The notes under the pieces were generated by a model, which ran no database searches, was not told the origin of the DNA, and saw only the letters and a list, made by a program, of their open reading frames with translations. Of a stretch of 64,000 nt of DNA, positions 25,919-35,529 are shown piece after piece (position 1 is the first letter of the stretch; each line of letters starts with the position of its first letter). This DNA comes from Bradyrhizobium algeriense (lineage in GTDB: Bacteria > Pseudomonadota > Alphaproteobacteria > Rhizobiales > Xanthobacteraceae): contig NZ_JAZHRV010000001.1 in the NCBI RefSeq assembly GCF_036924595.1, forward strand, positions 868,001 to 932,000, written 5' to 3'. The position numbers were made by a program, and so were the translations under genes.

Positions 25919-26377
25919 ATGCGCTTCTCGCGACGCACGTTCATCCGGACCGCTACTGCCGCCATGGCGGCGGCGGTTGCCACGCCCGTTGCCATCAGGA
26001 TGGCATCGGCCCAGACCGCAGGAAAACCCATGACCACAGCATCAGGCTTGCAGATCATCGACAGCAAGGTCGGCACCGGCGCGTCGCCGACGACCGGGCA
26101 GACCTGCGTCATGCATTATACCGGATGGCTCTACGAGAACGGCCAGAAGGGCAAGAAGTTCGACTCCTCTGTTGATCGTAACGAGCCGTTCGAGTTTCCG
26201 ATCGGCCAGCGTCAGGTGATCGCCGGCTGGGACGAGGGCGTTGCCTCCATGAAGGTCGGCGGCAAGCGCACGCTGATCATTCCGCCCGCGCTTGGTTATG
26301 GTGCGCGGGGCGCCGGCGGCGTCATCCCGCCGAATGCGACGCTGATGTTCGACGTCGAATTGCTGGCGGTGAAGTAA
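25919..26377 (+). CDS. FKBP-type peptidyl-prolyl isomerase, exported (Tat signal)
   Basis: 152 residues. The first 30 form a twin-arginine signal (FSRRTFIR, then an alanine-rich hydrophobic stretch and ASAQ). The mature part is one FKBP domain with [28 protein letters not shown] and ALGYGARG, which line the proline-binding pocket. It should help fold periplasmic proteins. The Tat route is less common for FKBPs. It lies 40 bases after the GGT gene and 22 bases before the dehydrogenase gene, so all three may share a transcript. Confidence 0.92.
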   Translation: MRFSRRTFIRTATAAMAAAVATPVAIRMASAQTAGKPMTTASGLQIIDSKVGTGASPTTGQTCVMHYTGWLYENGQKGKKFDSSVDRNEPFEFPIGQRQVIAGWDEGVASMKVGGKRTLIIPPALGYGARGAGGVIPPNATLMFDVELLAVK

Positions 26378-26399
26378 CGCGCAACGGGGGAGGCGCATC

Positions 26400-27380
26400 G
26401 TGAAGGTCTCGATCCTCGACGACTATTTCGACACGCTGCGCACCCTCGATTGCTTCGGCAAGCTCGCCGGCCACAACGTTACCATCTGGAACGATCACGT
26501 CCAGGATATCGATGTGCTGGCGGAACGGCTGCGTGATACCGAAGCGCTGGTGCTGATCCGGGAGCGCACGCAGATTCGCACGCCGCTGCTGGAGCGCCTG
26601 CCGAAACTGAAACTGATCAGCCAGCGCAGCGTCTTTCCACATATCGATATCGATACCTGCACCCGGCTTGGCATCGTCGTGTCGTCGAGCCAGCACGCCG
26701 ACACGCCGTCTTACGCGACCGCCGAGTTCACCTGGGGTCTGATCCTGGCGGCGATGCGCGCTATCCCGCAGCAGATGGCGGCGCTCAAGGCCGGCAAATG
26801 GCAGATTGGCGTCGGCAACACGCTCCGCGGCAAGACGCTCGGCATCTATGGTTACGGGCGGATCGGCGCCGTCGTCGCCGGCTACGGCAAGGCGTTCGGC
26901 ATGAACGTGCTGGTATGGGCGCGCGAACCGGCCATGGCGAAGGCCCGCGCCGACGGATACGAGACCGCCGCCAGCAAGGCTGATTTCTTCGAACGATGCG
27001 ACGTGCTTTCGCTGCACATGCGCCTGGTCGATGCCACGCGCGGCATCGTCAAGGCAGAAGACCTCGCGCGCATGAAACCCTCGGCGCTTCTGGTCAATAC
27101 CAGCCGTGCGCCGCTGATCGAGCCGAACGCGCTGGTCGATGCGCTGCGTGCCGGCCGGCCCGGCATGGCGGCGGTGGATGTGTACGAGAAAGAGCCGCTG
27201 CGCGACGTCAACGATCCCTTGCTGACCATGGACAATGTGGTCTGCACGCCGCATCTCGGCTACGTCTCGCGCGACGAGTACGAAATCCAGTTCACGGATA
27301 TCTTTGACCAGATACTGGCCCATGCCGCGGGCACGCCGACCAATGTCGTCAATCCGGATGTGATGTCCAGACGGCGCTGA
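26400..27380 (+). CDS. D-2-hydroxyacid dehydrogenase, NAD(P)-dependent
   Basis: 326 residues. The nucleotide-binding [14 protein letters not shown] lies in the second domain. The catalytic set is Arg in NTSRAPLI, Glu in VYEKEPL, and His in CTPHLGYV. Family members reduce 2-oxo acids or oxidise D-2-hydroxy acids, and include phosphoglycerate and formate dehydrogenase relatives; substrate unknown. The start is GTG 26400 with a strong GGGGGAGG six bases upstream. Confidence 0.9.
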   Translation: MKVSILDDYFDTLRTLDCFGKLAGHNVTIWNDHVQDIDVLAERLRDTEALVLIRERTQIRTPLLERLPKLKLISQRSVFPHIDIDTCTRLGIVVSSSQHADTPSYATAEFTWGLILAAMRAIPQQMAALKAGKWQIGVGNTLRGKTLGIYGYGRIGAVVAGYGKAFGMNVLVWAREPAMAKARADGYETAASKADFFERCDVLSLHMRLVDATRGIVKAEDLARMKPSALLVNTSRAPLIEPNALVDALRAGRPGMAAVDVYEKEPLRDVNDPLLTMDNVVCTPHLGYVSRDEYEIQFTDIFDQILAHAAGTPTNVVNPDVMSRRR

Positions 27381-27535
27381 TGCGCGGCAAGCGCGAGGGG
27401 CGTGGATAGGCGAGGGACGTGCCCGGCCATGACGAAAACCGGGGCGCCCATGCGCCGCAGGCTCTCTTAATCCTCTGGTTTGCGGCCCTACTTTTCGATA
27501 CCGTTCGGACCAACGATATTCCGAGAAGGCGCACA

Positions 27536-28060
27536 ATGACCGGCACGCACGACCACAGCCATTCCCACGATCACGATCATTCGCACGGCGATACTGAGCG
27601 CTGGAAGCATGACGGCGTCCGCGTCATTCCAGGCAACCAGCTCGATCCCAACGTGCCGTCAACCGCGGGCATGGACCGCAAGGCCGCGATCAATTTCGCT
27701 CGCGTCGGCGCCCAGAAATTGTGGGCGGGGACGGTGACGATCCGCCCCGACGCCAAGACCGGGGCGCATCATCACGGCCATCTCGAGAGCATCATCTATG
27801 TCGTGAAGGGCAAGGCGCGGATGCGCTGGGGCGAGCATCTGCAGTTCACCGCGGAAGCCGGCCCCGGCGATTTCATCTTCGTGCCGCCCTACGTGCCGCA
27901 TCAGGAGATCAACGCCAGCCGCGACGAAGCGCTGGAATGCGTGCTGGTGCGCAGCGACGGCGAGGCGGTGGCCATCAACCTCGATATCGAGCCGGTGGAA
28001 AAGCCGGAGACCGTGCTGTGGATCGATCCGGTGCACCGCGATCCCGCCGAGAAGAAGTAA
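27536..28060 (+). CDS. Cupin-domain protein with histidine-rich N-terminus
   Basis: 174 residues. A His/Asp-rich opening (THDHSHSHDHDHSHGD) precedes one cupin barrel with the metal motif TGAHHHGHLESIIYVVKG (motif 1) and PPYVPHQEIN (motif 2). The His-rich tail may bind Ni, Zn or Co, or feed metal to the cupin site. Function is unknown; many cupins are dioxygenases or sugar isomerases. ATG 27536 was chosen over 27419 because it starts at the His-rich block; AGAAGG lies just upstream. The enoyl-CoA hydratase gene follows after 46 bases. Confidence 0.82.
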   Translation: MTGTHDHSHSHDHDHSHGDTERWKHDGVRVIPGNQLDPNVPSTAGMDRKAAINFARVGAQKLWAGTVTIRPDAKTGAHHHGHLESIIYVVKGKARMRWGEHLQFTAEAGPGDFIFVPPYVPHQEINASRDEALECVLVRSDGEAVAINLDIEPVEKPETVLWIDPVHRDPAEKK

Positions 28061-28106
28061 AAACAACAACCGCCGCCGCCGTGCGGATGTCGCGGGGGGA
28101 AATCCT

Positions 28107-28844
28107 ATGAAGCTTGTTCGCTACGAGAGCGCGGGCCACGTCGCCACCATCACCATGGATCGCGCTTCGGCGCACAACGCGCTCAATAATGCGTTGTGTG
28201 ACGAACTGCGCGAAGCCTGGCTCCGCTTTCACGAAAGCGACGACCGCGTTGCGGTGCTCGCTTCGTCCGAAGAAAAATATTTCTCGGTCGGCGCCGATGT
28301 CAGGGATCTTCCCGTCAACATGTGGCACGCGGTGCCTGGATTGGGCGTCGAACTCGACAAGCCGGTCATCGCCGCGACATCCGGATGGGTGGTCGGCGGC
28401 GCCTTCGTGCTGGTGCAGATGGCGGACATGTGCGTGGCGTCGGAGACGACGCGCTTCATCTACCCCGAGGGCAAGATCGGCACCACCGCCGGCGGCATCT
28501 CCTCGGTGATGGCGCGTATGCCGCACAAGATCGCCATGGAGTTTTTGCTGGTCGGCGAGGAAATGTCGGCGGAGCGTGCCTGGCAGATCGGCTTTGTGAA
28601 CAAGGTCGCGCCGAAGGGGCAGCATGTCGCACTCGCCCAGGAGATGGCGGCCAAAATCGCCGCCAACGCGCCGCTGGTGGTCCGGGCGCTGAAGAAACTG
28701 GCCCGCGACGCCATGCCCAGGGGGCCGCTGGAAGGGGTCGCTGAAGTGCGGCGGCTGCTCGATGCCGTCAGGGACAGCGAAGACCTGAAGGAAGGCGTCA
28801 AGGCGTTCGCCGAAAAGCGCAAGCCTCACTTCAAGGGCCGATAG
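28107..28844 (+). CDS. Enoyl-CoA hydratase/isomerase family protein
   Basis: 245 residues, crotonase fold. Oxyanion-hole segments are KYFSVGADVRDL and 'SGWVVGGAFVLVQMADMCVA', followed by 'FIYPEGKIGTTAGGIS' carrying a Glu in the active-site region. It acts on a CoA thioester; substrate not deducible. GGGGGG upstream of ATG 28107 provides the RBS. It differs clearly from the hydratase at 19088-19864, so the two probably belong to different routes. Confidence 0.88.
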   Translation: MKLVRYESAGHVATITMDRASAHNALNNALCDELREAWLRFHESDDRVAVLASSEEKYFSVGADVRDLPVNMWHAVPGLGVELDKPVIAATSGWVVGGAFVLVQMADMCVASETTRFIYPEGKIGTTAGGISSVMARMPHKIAMEFLLVGEEMSAERAWQIGFVNKVAPKGQHVALAQEMAAKIAANAPLVVRALKKLARDAMPRGPLEGVAEVRRLLDAVRDSEDLKEGVKAFAEKRKPHFKGR

Positions 28845-28972
28845 CGGCCATTCGCCCCCGGATGCCGGTCGCGGTACGCCGTTTCGCCGCCTGAAAAAAT
28901 TTGAAAGAGTATGTCGGATCCGTCTCCGCGCGTTCGTCCTTGGCTCGAAGCCCCTGGAAAAGGAACCCGATT

Positions 28973-29404
28973 ATGGCCAAAATGATCTTCGTCAACCTGC
29001 CTGTCAGCGACCTCGCCCGCTCGACCGCCTTCTATCAGGCGATCGGCGGCGAAAAGAACCCGCAATTCTCCGATGACACGGCGTCCTGCATGGTGTTTTC
29101 CGAGAGCATCTACGTGATGTTGCTGACCCACGACAAGTATCGGCAGTTCACCTCGAAGAAGATCGCCGACGCCAAGGCCACAAGCCAGGTCCTGATCTGC
29201 CTGTCCGCCGACGGCCGCGATGCGGTGGACGACATGGTCGCCAAGGCGCAAGGCGCGGGCGGCGGCGCCGATCCGGGCCCGAAGCAGGATTACGGCTTCA
29301 TGTATGGCCGCAGCTTTGAAGATCCGGATGGTCACCACTGGGAAGTGATGTGGATGGATGTTGCGGCGGCAACCGCTGCGCCGTCAGCCACGGCCGCCGC
29401 CTGA
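28973..29404 (+). CDS. VOC/glyoxalase-like family protein
   Basis: 143 residues of the PhnB/YdcJ-like VOC group (MIFVNLPVSDLARSTAFYQA, …FEDPDGHHWEVMWMD). Such lactoylglutathione-lyase-like proteins bind a metal or small ligand in a shared cavity; no specific reaction can be given. AAAAGGAA about 8 bases before ATG 28973 sets the start. The tail is Ala/Thr/Pro rich and likely disordered. It stands alone before a palindromic repeat. Confidence 0.83.
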   Translation: MAKMIFVNLPVSDLARSTAFYQAIGGEKNPQFSDDTASCMVFSESIYVMLLTHDKYRQFTSKKIADAKATSQVLICLSADGRDAVDDMVAKAQGAGGGADPGPKQDYGFMYGRSFEDPDGHHWEVMWMDVAAATAAPSATAAA

Positions 29405-29454
29405 GCGCTCACGCAACCGGAGTTTATCCATGTCCAAGATTTCTTCCTAGAATC

Positions 29455-29575
29455 GTAGGGCAAAGCCAACGGGTCGCGCGAACGCGCGCCCGATGACAGG
29501 CTCCGCGTGCCCACCATTCACGATACAGTCTGACGGGAGATGGTGGGCACGGCGCTCGCGCGCCTTTGCCCACCC
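29455..29575. repeat. Intergenic palindromic repeat element
   Basis: Two nested inverted repeats: outer GGGCAAAG (29458-29465) with CTTTGCCC (29564-29571), and inner GTGCCCACCAT (29507-29517) with ATGGTGGGCAC (29540-29550). The region between is GC-rich. It sits between the VOC gene and the barrel pseudogene and matches the style of repeats spread through bradyrhizobial genomes. Confidence 0.75.
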
Positions 29576-29586
29576 CACATTCCCAT

Positions 29587-30720
29587 CTAATAATTGATCC
29601 GCAATCCTACGCCGCCGTGAAGCGTGTTGCCGACCGGCTGCGGGCCGGCGGTGCCGTTGAGGAAGAGGTCGGCGACCCAGCCCTTGGTGATGCGGAAGCC
29701 GAGCCGGCCGCCATATTCGAATCAGCCCTGGTTGCTGATGACAGGCACGATCGTGCCGTCGCCGGTCACGCTGGCGACGATGCCGGATCGCGACCCGAAG
29801 GATTGCACCCATCCGCCGTTGATGTTGGCGTCGACGCTTGTGCCGAACAGGTGCGTCCACTGTCCGCCGACCTTGACGAGGTTGGTGCGGTCGGTGCCAT
29901 CGGCGATCGAGGCGTCGAACGGATTAAAGGCCGCGGCGGGGTCCGTGTAGCCCTTCACCCGCTGCCATAGCTGCCAGACCTCGACGGAAGCCGCCACCTC
30001 ATTGCGCGGCGACAGCCGGCTCATCCAGCCGGCGCGGCCATAGACGGCGTAATTCTCGCTCGTGGTCGAACTTTCGAGCGATACCGCGCCGAGGCTCGTC
30101 GTGTAGCTGCGCGAGTAGCGCACCTTCTGGAATGGCGACAGGATCGTGCCGATATCGAAAAACGGCCGCGACGATCCCCAGTCAACGAAATCGTAGCGCA
30201 GCGCGAACGCGCCGATCGGCGAACTGGTGACGCGGTAACCGCCTTCATTGTACTGCGCGTATGCGATGCCGGCGAGCAGCGACAGATTAGGCGTCAGGTT
30301 CTTGCGGCCGTGAATGCCGGCCGAGAACGAACCCGCCGAACCGAACGCGCTGATGCAATCGTTGCAATTGACCTGCTCGTTGACCCCCAGCAGCACGTTG
30401 CCGAGCACGCGGTTGGTGATCATCTGGTTGAAGCGCTGTCCGGCCAGGTCGTTGATCGATCCGGCGCTCGAGCCGGACCCGGCCACCGGCGGCGCGTTGG
30501 TGCCCGATGTCGATGTGGGGCTTGGCGTTGGCGACGGAGAAGCCGAAGGCGTCGGGGTGGCGGAAGGACTCGGCGTTGGCGTCGGCGGATAGCACTCGAC
30601 ACATTCTTCTACCGGTGTCGGCGAGGGCGACTGCGCCCACGCCGACGATTGCAGCAGCGAGAGCGAGGCCATGGCTGCGAGCGCGGCCGATAGAGCGAGG
30701 CTGCGAACGTGTCTTGCCAT
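29587..30720 (-). pseudogene. Outer-membrane beta-barrel (autotransporter-type) protein gene with in-frame stop
   Basis: A signal peptide (MARHVRSLALSAALAAMASL… AWA) is followed by a Pro/Ser/Thr-rich linker (TPTPSPSATPTPSASPSP) and a barrel of alternating aromatic strands. The frame hits TGA at 29722-29724 after about 333 codons. It continues in the same frame for 44 codons (FEYGGRLGFRITKGWVADLF… VGLRINY) to TAG at 29587-29589, ending in an aromatic residue as outer-membrane barrels do. One G-to-A change of a TGG codon would explain the stop. ATG 30720 lies 2 bases after the natural end of the FecR gene, so the two formed an operon. Confidence 0.7.
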
Positions 30721-30722
30721 GG

Positions 30723-31449
30723 TCAGCGCCCGCACAGCATGCCGGTGGGATCGCTGCCGTCATCGACGATGACGGGGGCCGCGTCCGCATATTGCGTCTT
30801 GCTGCAAAGCCCTGCCGCCGCGCTACAGGTTGCGGCAAACGTCCAGGGCGGAGTGTTGGTCTTTTTGATCGTCGATCTTCCGCCCGCCCGAGGTGATGAT
30901 GGCGGTGTCGCCGGGGCGGGTGAGCTGGATGCATTCAAAGCTGATCGTGCAGACCGAGGCTGCGCCTTCCTGCAGATTGACGATGGTCCGGCCGCGCTGT
31001 GACAGGATATCGAGCGTGGTGCCGCGCACGCCGATGGTCGCCAGCGGCGTCGTGATCTTGTAGGCGGCCTTGTCCGAATGGCCGGTGACGAAACGAAACG
31101 CGCCCGACGTCATGCGCACCGCGACTTCGCGATAATGATGCTCATCGTCGAAAACGGTGCGGTCGAACTTGAGCGTCGCGTTGGGTCCGAGCGAGAGGTT
31201 GGTGCTGTCGGCCATCACCAGACGCGTTGCGCTGTCGATCCCGGTGCGCACGGTTTCGTCACGAACCAGTCCATCGCCGACCTTGATCTGAATGGTCGAA
31301 GGTCCGGCAACGCGGAGTACTTCATTCTTGACGACAGCCGCTTCGCCGACGCGCGTTTGCGCATACGCGGGAGCAGCCAACGCAGTTACCAGGCCAGCAG
31401 TTACCAAGCCAATGGCAAATAGCAAACGAAAGCAGTTACAGAAATTCAT
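30723..31449 (-). pseudogene. FecR-domain periplasmic protein gene with a frameshift
   Basis: From ATG 31449 the frame gives a signal peptide (…FAIGLVTAGLVTALAAPAYA) and a FecR domain (AAVVKNEVLRVAG, LVMADSTNLSLGPNATLKFD, TPLATIGVRGTTLDI). After 'ITSGGRK' near 30885 this frame reads only 18 more codons to a stop at 30823. The +1 frame instead continues as STIKKTNTPPWTFAATC… and 'DDGSDPTGMLCGR' to TGA at 30723-30725, two bases before the barrel gene ATG. The two frames together look like one complete protein carrying one extra base. If the shift is a sequencing error, the gene is intact. Confidence 0.65.
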
Positions 31450-31650
31450 TTCAAAGCCGATCGATTTATCCCGACATCGCACCGGATCGCGCGCGCGTGC
31501 GATGTGGCAGAATTATCACTTGCGTGGCCTACTCGCCCGTCGGTTAGTGATGGCGGAATCGAAATGCGTTCAACGCGATGGACATAGAAATCTGGAGCCA
31601 TCACACTCAATTTTGCCGCAATGTCATTTTGTCCCTGATTCAGTGTCAGA

Positions 31651-32961
31651 TTGTCCGTGAAGCAAGCAACTCCATTACATTCTGTTCTGCCCGCTTCGAT
31701 GATGCGCACGGGCGTCATCGCGGCAGTCATTTTTGTTCTCGCGCATTTCGCGATGCTGATCGGCGTCACCACGCCGGAGAAATTCTATTTCGACGAGGTG
31801 CATTACGTGCCGGCTGCGCGGCAGATGCTCGAGCCGGTGATGCGAGAGCCGATGCTCAACTCAATGCATCCGCCGCTGGCCAAGCAGTTCATCGCGCTGT
31901 CGATCCACTTGTTCGGCGACGAGCCGCTGGGCTGGCGCTATCCGGGTGTCCTGTTCGGATCGCTCGCGATCGTCGCGGTGTATCTCTGCGGCCTGGCGCT
32001 GTTCGCGGCGCAAGGGCCGGCCATCGCCGCGAGCCTGCTCGCCTTTTTCAACCAGATGCTGTTCGTGCAATCGCGGATCGCGATGCTGGATATTTTCGCG
32101 CTCACCTTCAGCCTGTTCGCGATCGCGGCGTTCATCCATGGCTTTCGAAAGCAGCGGCCGCATCTGTGGTTCGCGCTTGCCGGGATCGGCTTCGGCCTGT
32201 CAACCGCTTGCAAATGGAGCGGGCTGTTCGTGCTCGCGGTCTGCATCGTCATCGTCGCCGTGATCCGCCTGATGCAAGGCTGGCGCACCCAATTCGCCGA
32301 CGCCCGGCCCGATGACTGGTACCGGCCCGATCTTTGGCCTGGCTTCAAGGCCTGGCATTTCACGGCGTGCTTCATTTTGATTCCGGCCGCCGTCTATCTC
32401 GCGACATTCATTCCGCTGTACGGATTTTCCGTCCCGGATATTCTGGAAGCGCAACGGCGGATCTTTGGCGATAACACCACGACCGCGATCGCGGGCCACA
32501 CCTATATGAGTTCATGGCCGTCCTGGCCGTTCCTGGTGCGCCCGGTCTGGTATCTCTTCGACAAGATCGGCGACGACCGGATCGCCGCCGTGGTCTTCCT
32601 CGGCAATCCGCTGATCCTGTGGCCGGCGCTGATTGCGGTCGCGATCTGCCTGCGCGACTGGATCGTGACGCGGCGCCTGGACGCGTTCCTCGTGCTGGCG
32701 TTCTACTTCGGTCCCTATCTCGCATGGGCGCTGCTGCCGCGAACGTTAGGGTTTATTTACTATTACCTGCCGGCCGCGACTTCGGCGAGCTTTGCGCTGG
32801 TGTATGCCTTGAAACGCGGCAGCATGCCGGGATGGCTGCTATGGGCTTATGTTGCGATCGGTTTTGCCGGTTTTGTCCTAATGTTGCCGATATCGGCCGC
32901 GTTCATAGCTACCTCGATGGCGACGTTCAGCCGCCTGATGATCTTCCAGAATTGGATCTGA
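31651..32961 (+). CDS. PMT-family (GT39) glycosyltransferase, membrane protein
   Basis: About 436 residues with 9-11 hydrophobic helices. The first periplasmic loop holds the acidic pair FYFDEVHYVPAARQ, the catalytic D-E of dolichyl/undecaprenyl-phosphate-sugar transferases, and 'SMHPPLAKQFIA' follows as in PMT proteins. It would move a sugar from a lipid-phosphate donor to a protein or glycolipid acceptor on the periplasmic side. No ATG lies at the start; TTG 31651 is called, with GTG 31657 and ATG 31699 as alternatives. It stands alone between divergent FecR and the kinase gene. Confidence 0.82.
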   Translation: MSVKQATPLHSVLPASMMRTGVIAAVIFVLAHFAMLIGVTTPEKFYFDEVHYVPAARQMLEPVMREPMLNSMHPPLAKQFIALSIHLFGDEPLGWRYPGVLFGSLAIVAVYLCGLALFAAQGPAIAASLLAFFNQMLFVQSRIAMLDIFALTFSLFAIAAFIHGFRKQRPHLWFALAGIGFGLSTACKWSGLFVLAVCIVIVAVIRLMQGWRTQFADARPDDWYRPDLWPGFKAWHFTACFILIPAAVYLATFIPLYGFSVPDILEAQRRIFGDNTTTAIAGHTYMSSWPSWPFLVRPVWYLFDKIGDDRIAAVVFLGNPLILWPALIAVAICLRDWIVTRRLDAFLVLAFYFGPYLAWALLPRTLGFIYYYLPAATSASFALVYALKRGSMPGWLLWAYVAIGFAGFVLMLPISAAFIATSMATFSRLMIFQNWI

Positions 32962-33082
32962 GACCGCCCAAGACGCTTAAGGAGTAGTTACCCGGCAAGT
33001 CTACTTGTACGGGTCATTGGCTCGCCGTAGATTCGTCGTTGCGTTGAGTCTTGTCGGATTCCCGCTCAAAGGAACGACTGGC

Positions 33083-34713
33083 ATGTGGGCCTTCTTCGAA
33101 CGTCTGCTCGATTCATCGATGTTCGCACCGCACGGAATATGCCTGCTGTGGGAACCGCAACTGATCTGGCTGCACGTTGCGTCGGATGTCGTCATTGCTT
33201 CTGCCTATTTTTCTATTCCCGTGGCGCTGTCGATCTTCGTCTCGAAGCGCCGCGACGTCGATTTCGGATGGGTGTTCTGGGCGTTCGCGCTCTTCATCAT
33301 GGCGTGCGGTGTTGGACACGTGATGTCGATCGTCACGCTTTGGTATCCGGTCTACGGCATCGAAGGCATCGTCAAGGCGATGACGGCCGCGGCGTCGATC
33401 GTGACGGCGGCGATGTTGTGGCCGCTGTTGCCGAAGGTGCTGGCGTTGCCCTCGCCGTCGCAGCTTCGTGCCGCTGAAGTGGCCCTGGCGCAGGAAGGCA
33501 TGTACCGGCGCGAAGCCGAAGACATGGTTCGGCAGTCGCAGAAGATGGAAGCGATCGGACAATTGACCGGCGGCGTGGCGCACGATTTCAACAATCTGCT
33601 CACGATCATCAGCGGCAATCTCGAGATCGCCGATCGCTGCCTGCAGACATGGAGCGAGGCCGCGCGCGAGCGGTTGATGCGGGTGATCGCCAACGCCGCG
33701 AACGGCGCGCAGCGCGCGGCGATGCTGACGCAGCGCTTGCTGGCGTTTGCGCGAAGGCAGCCGCTCGATCCCAAACTGACCAATGTCGGTCAATTGATCG
33801 GCGGCATGTCGGATTTCTTCAGACGTACGCTGGGCGAGAACGTCGATCTCGAGGTCGTGGAGGGAGCCGGCCTATGGCAGATCGAGGTCGACCCTAGCCA
33901 GTTGGAAGCGGCGATTCTCAATCTTGTCGTCAACGCCAAGGACGCCATGAACGCCAGTAATGCCAAAATCTCGGGCCGATGGCCAACAGCGGCAAGCTGA
34001 AGATCGAAACCAGCAACGTTTCCGTCGACGAGGGCTATCGGCAACAGAACGCAGGCGTGCCGGCCGGGCAATATGTATTGATCGTGGTGAGCGATACCGG
34101 TTCTGGAATGCCGCGGGAAGTCCAGGAGAAAGCGTTCGATCCGTTTTTCACGACCAAGCAACCGGGGCAGGGCACCGGCCTCGGATTGAGCCAGGTCTAT
34201 GGCTTCGTCAAGCAATCCGGCGGCGAGATCAAGATATACAGCAAGGTCGGGCACGGAACCACAATCAGGATCTACCTGCCGCGCGCCGCTACCGCTCCCG
34301 AGACCGTCGGACAGAGCGAGGCGCCTCTGGTCGGCAGTTCGGGGAGCGAGACCGTCCTGGTCGTCGAGGACGAATACGATGTGAGGTCGTATCTGGTCGA
34401 GACGCTAAAGGACCTGAACTACCGGGTTCGCGAGGCGGCGAACGGGGCGGCCGCACTGGCACAGTTCGACGCCAATCCGTTCCGGATCGATCTGTTGCTG
34501 ACCGACATCGTGATGCCTGGCCTGAACGGCCGCGAGCTGGCCGATCAACTGCATCATCGCCAATCCGGCCTGAGGGTCTTGTTCATGACCGGGTATTCGC
34601 GGGATGCGATCGTGCATCAGGGCCGGCTGGATGCCGGCGTGTCACTGCTGCAGAAGCCCGTTACCCAGGCCTTGCTGGCGGCAAGGATCCGGGAAATTCT
34701 CGACAAGTCGTAG
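33083..34713 (+). pseudogene. Hybrid histidine kinase with ETR1-like ethylene-binding membrane domain, frame broken
   Basis: From ATG 33083 (GGA 9 bases upstream): three membrane helices, residues 28-110, resembling the plant ethylene receptor. Asp35, Tyr42, Ile45, Pro46, Ile72, Cys75 and His79 match ETR1 Asp25, Tyr32, Ile35, Pro36, Ile62, Cys65 and His69 at a constant offset of ten. Next come a HisKA domain with phospho-His in GGVAHDFNNLL and the N-box NLVVNAKDAM. Here 32 extra bases (33947-33978, between two ATGs) shift the frame to a stop at 34000. The next frame continues with MANSGKLKIETSN, G-boxes DTGSGMP and [12 protein letters not shown], and a receiver domain (LLLTDIVMPG) to 34713. 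Without the 32 bases the gene is one open frame. Confidence 0.8.
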
Positions 34714-34763
34714 ATTGCCACGGACGGCGGGCCGTCATGTCGTGTATCGCGATCGCGGCAAAT

Positions 34764-34792
34764 GAAAATCCGCCTGCCGCAAGCGGCAGGCG
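34764..34792 (-). terminator. Rho-independent terminator of ompA
   Basis: A 9-bp stem CGCCTGCCG (34771-34779) with CGGCAGGCG (34784-34792) and a 4-base loop is followed, on the minus strand, by GGATTTT. It lies 17 bases beyond the OmpA-family stop and separates it from the convergent kinase gene. Confidence 0.75.
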
Positions 34793-34808
34793 ATTGGCCA
34801 TCAAGACC

Positions 34809-35441
34809 TCACTTGGACGCGGTCTTGGTGTCCATGTTGACGACCTGAACGCGGCGGTTGGCCGGGTCCATCGGCGCATTCGCATCCTTCGGCTTGGTCT
34901 TGCCGTAACCGACGGTCACGAGATTGGAGCCGGTGATGCCGTACTTCTCGGTCAGGTACTTCTTGATCGTGTCGGCGCGGCGCTCGGACAGATCCTGGTT
35001 ATACGCCTCGCCGCCGATCGCGTCGGTATGACCGGCAACCACGAAGGTCGAACCCTTCAGGCTCGCATCGGAGAGCGCCTTGCCGAGTTCCTGCACGGCG
35101 CTCACCGAGCCCTTGCTGATGTCGGCCGAGTTGTAGTCGAACTGGATTTCGAGATCGATCTTCGGCTTGCTCGCGGCAAGTTCCGCAATCTCCTGGCGCT
35201 CGCCGAGCGACAGCGACCGCGTCTTGCGGTTGCGCAGCGTGTTGACGAAGCCGGCTTCCTTGGCCTGTACGGCGGCGTCCACCGGCTGCTGCGGGCCGGT
35301 CGAAAGGCCGCGGGTCACGCCCGGCTTCGGCTTCAGGGCGTCCAGGATTTTATCGGCCGAGACGGTGTCGCCGGCGACAGCCAGGCCCGCTGTCATCGAC
35401 AGCGCGGCGCTGATAGTCATGATCGAAAGGTAGCGGGTCAT
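34809..35441 (-). CDS. OmpA-family peptidoglycan-associated outer-membrane protein
   Basis: 210 residues. Signal peptide (…TISAALSMTAGLAVAG), a linker of about 80 residues, and a C-terminal OmpA domain with 'GHTDAIGGEAYNQDLSERRA', the block that holds diaminopimelate of peptidoglycan, and 'ANRRVQVVNM'. It tethers the envelope to the cell wall; there is no N-terminal barrel, so it is a soluble or periplasmic form. ATG 35441 has GAGGA seven bases ahead. A CRP-type palindrome lies 89 bases upstream and a hairpin terminator follows. Confidence 0.87.
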   Translation of the reverse strand: MTRYLSIMTISAALSMTAGLAVAGDTVSADKILDALKPKPGVTRGLSTGPQQPVDAAVQAKEAGFVNTLRNRKTRSLSLGERQEIAELAASKPKIDLEIQFDYNSADISKGSVSAVQELGKALSDASLKGSTFVVAGHTDAIGGEAYNQDLSERRADTIKKYLTEKYGITGSNLVTVGYGKTKPKDANAPMDPANRRVQVVNMDTKTASK

Positions 35442-35529
35442 TGTCTTAATCCTCACTGTTAACGCCCTGCAAAGCTGGCGTGCATGACGTTTTGATGCTG
35501 CGAAGATAGGACGGGTTCAAAATGGGCAA

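Noticed and set aside
29722..29724. TGA in the barrel gene as a selenocysteine codon
   Set aside because: Outer-membrane barrels do not use selenocysteine, no SECIS-like hairpin follows closely, and a TGG-to-TGA change explains it more simply.
30850..30900. Programmed ribosomal frameshift in the FecR gene at the A-run (AAAAA)
   Set aside because: The needed shift is +1, whereas the A-run would favour -1 slippage; no downstream pseudoknot-like structure is evident. A simple one-base insertion is more likely.
33979..34713. Second half of the hybrid kinase as an independent ATPase-receiver gene
   Set aside because: The ATG lacks a clear RBS, and removing the 32 extra bases merges the frame exactly into the kinase N-box, so a broken single gene is more likely.
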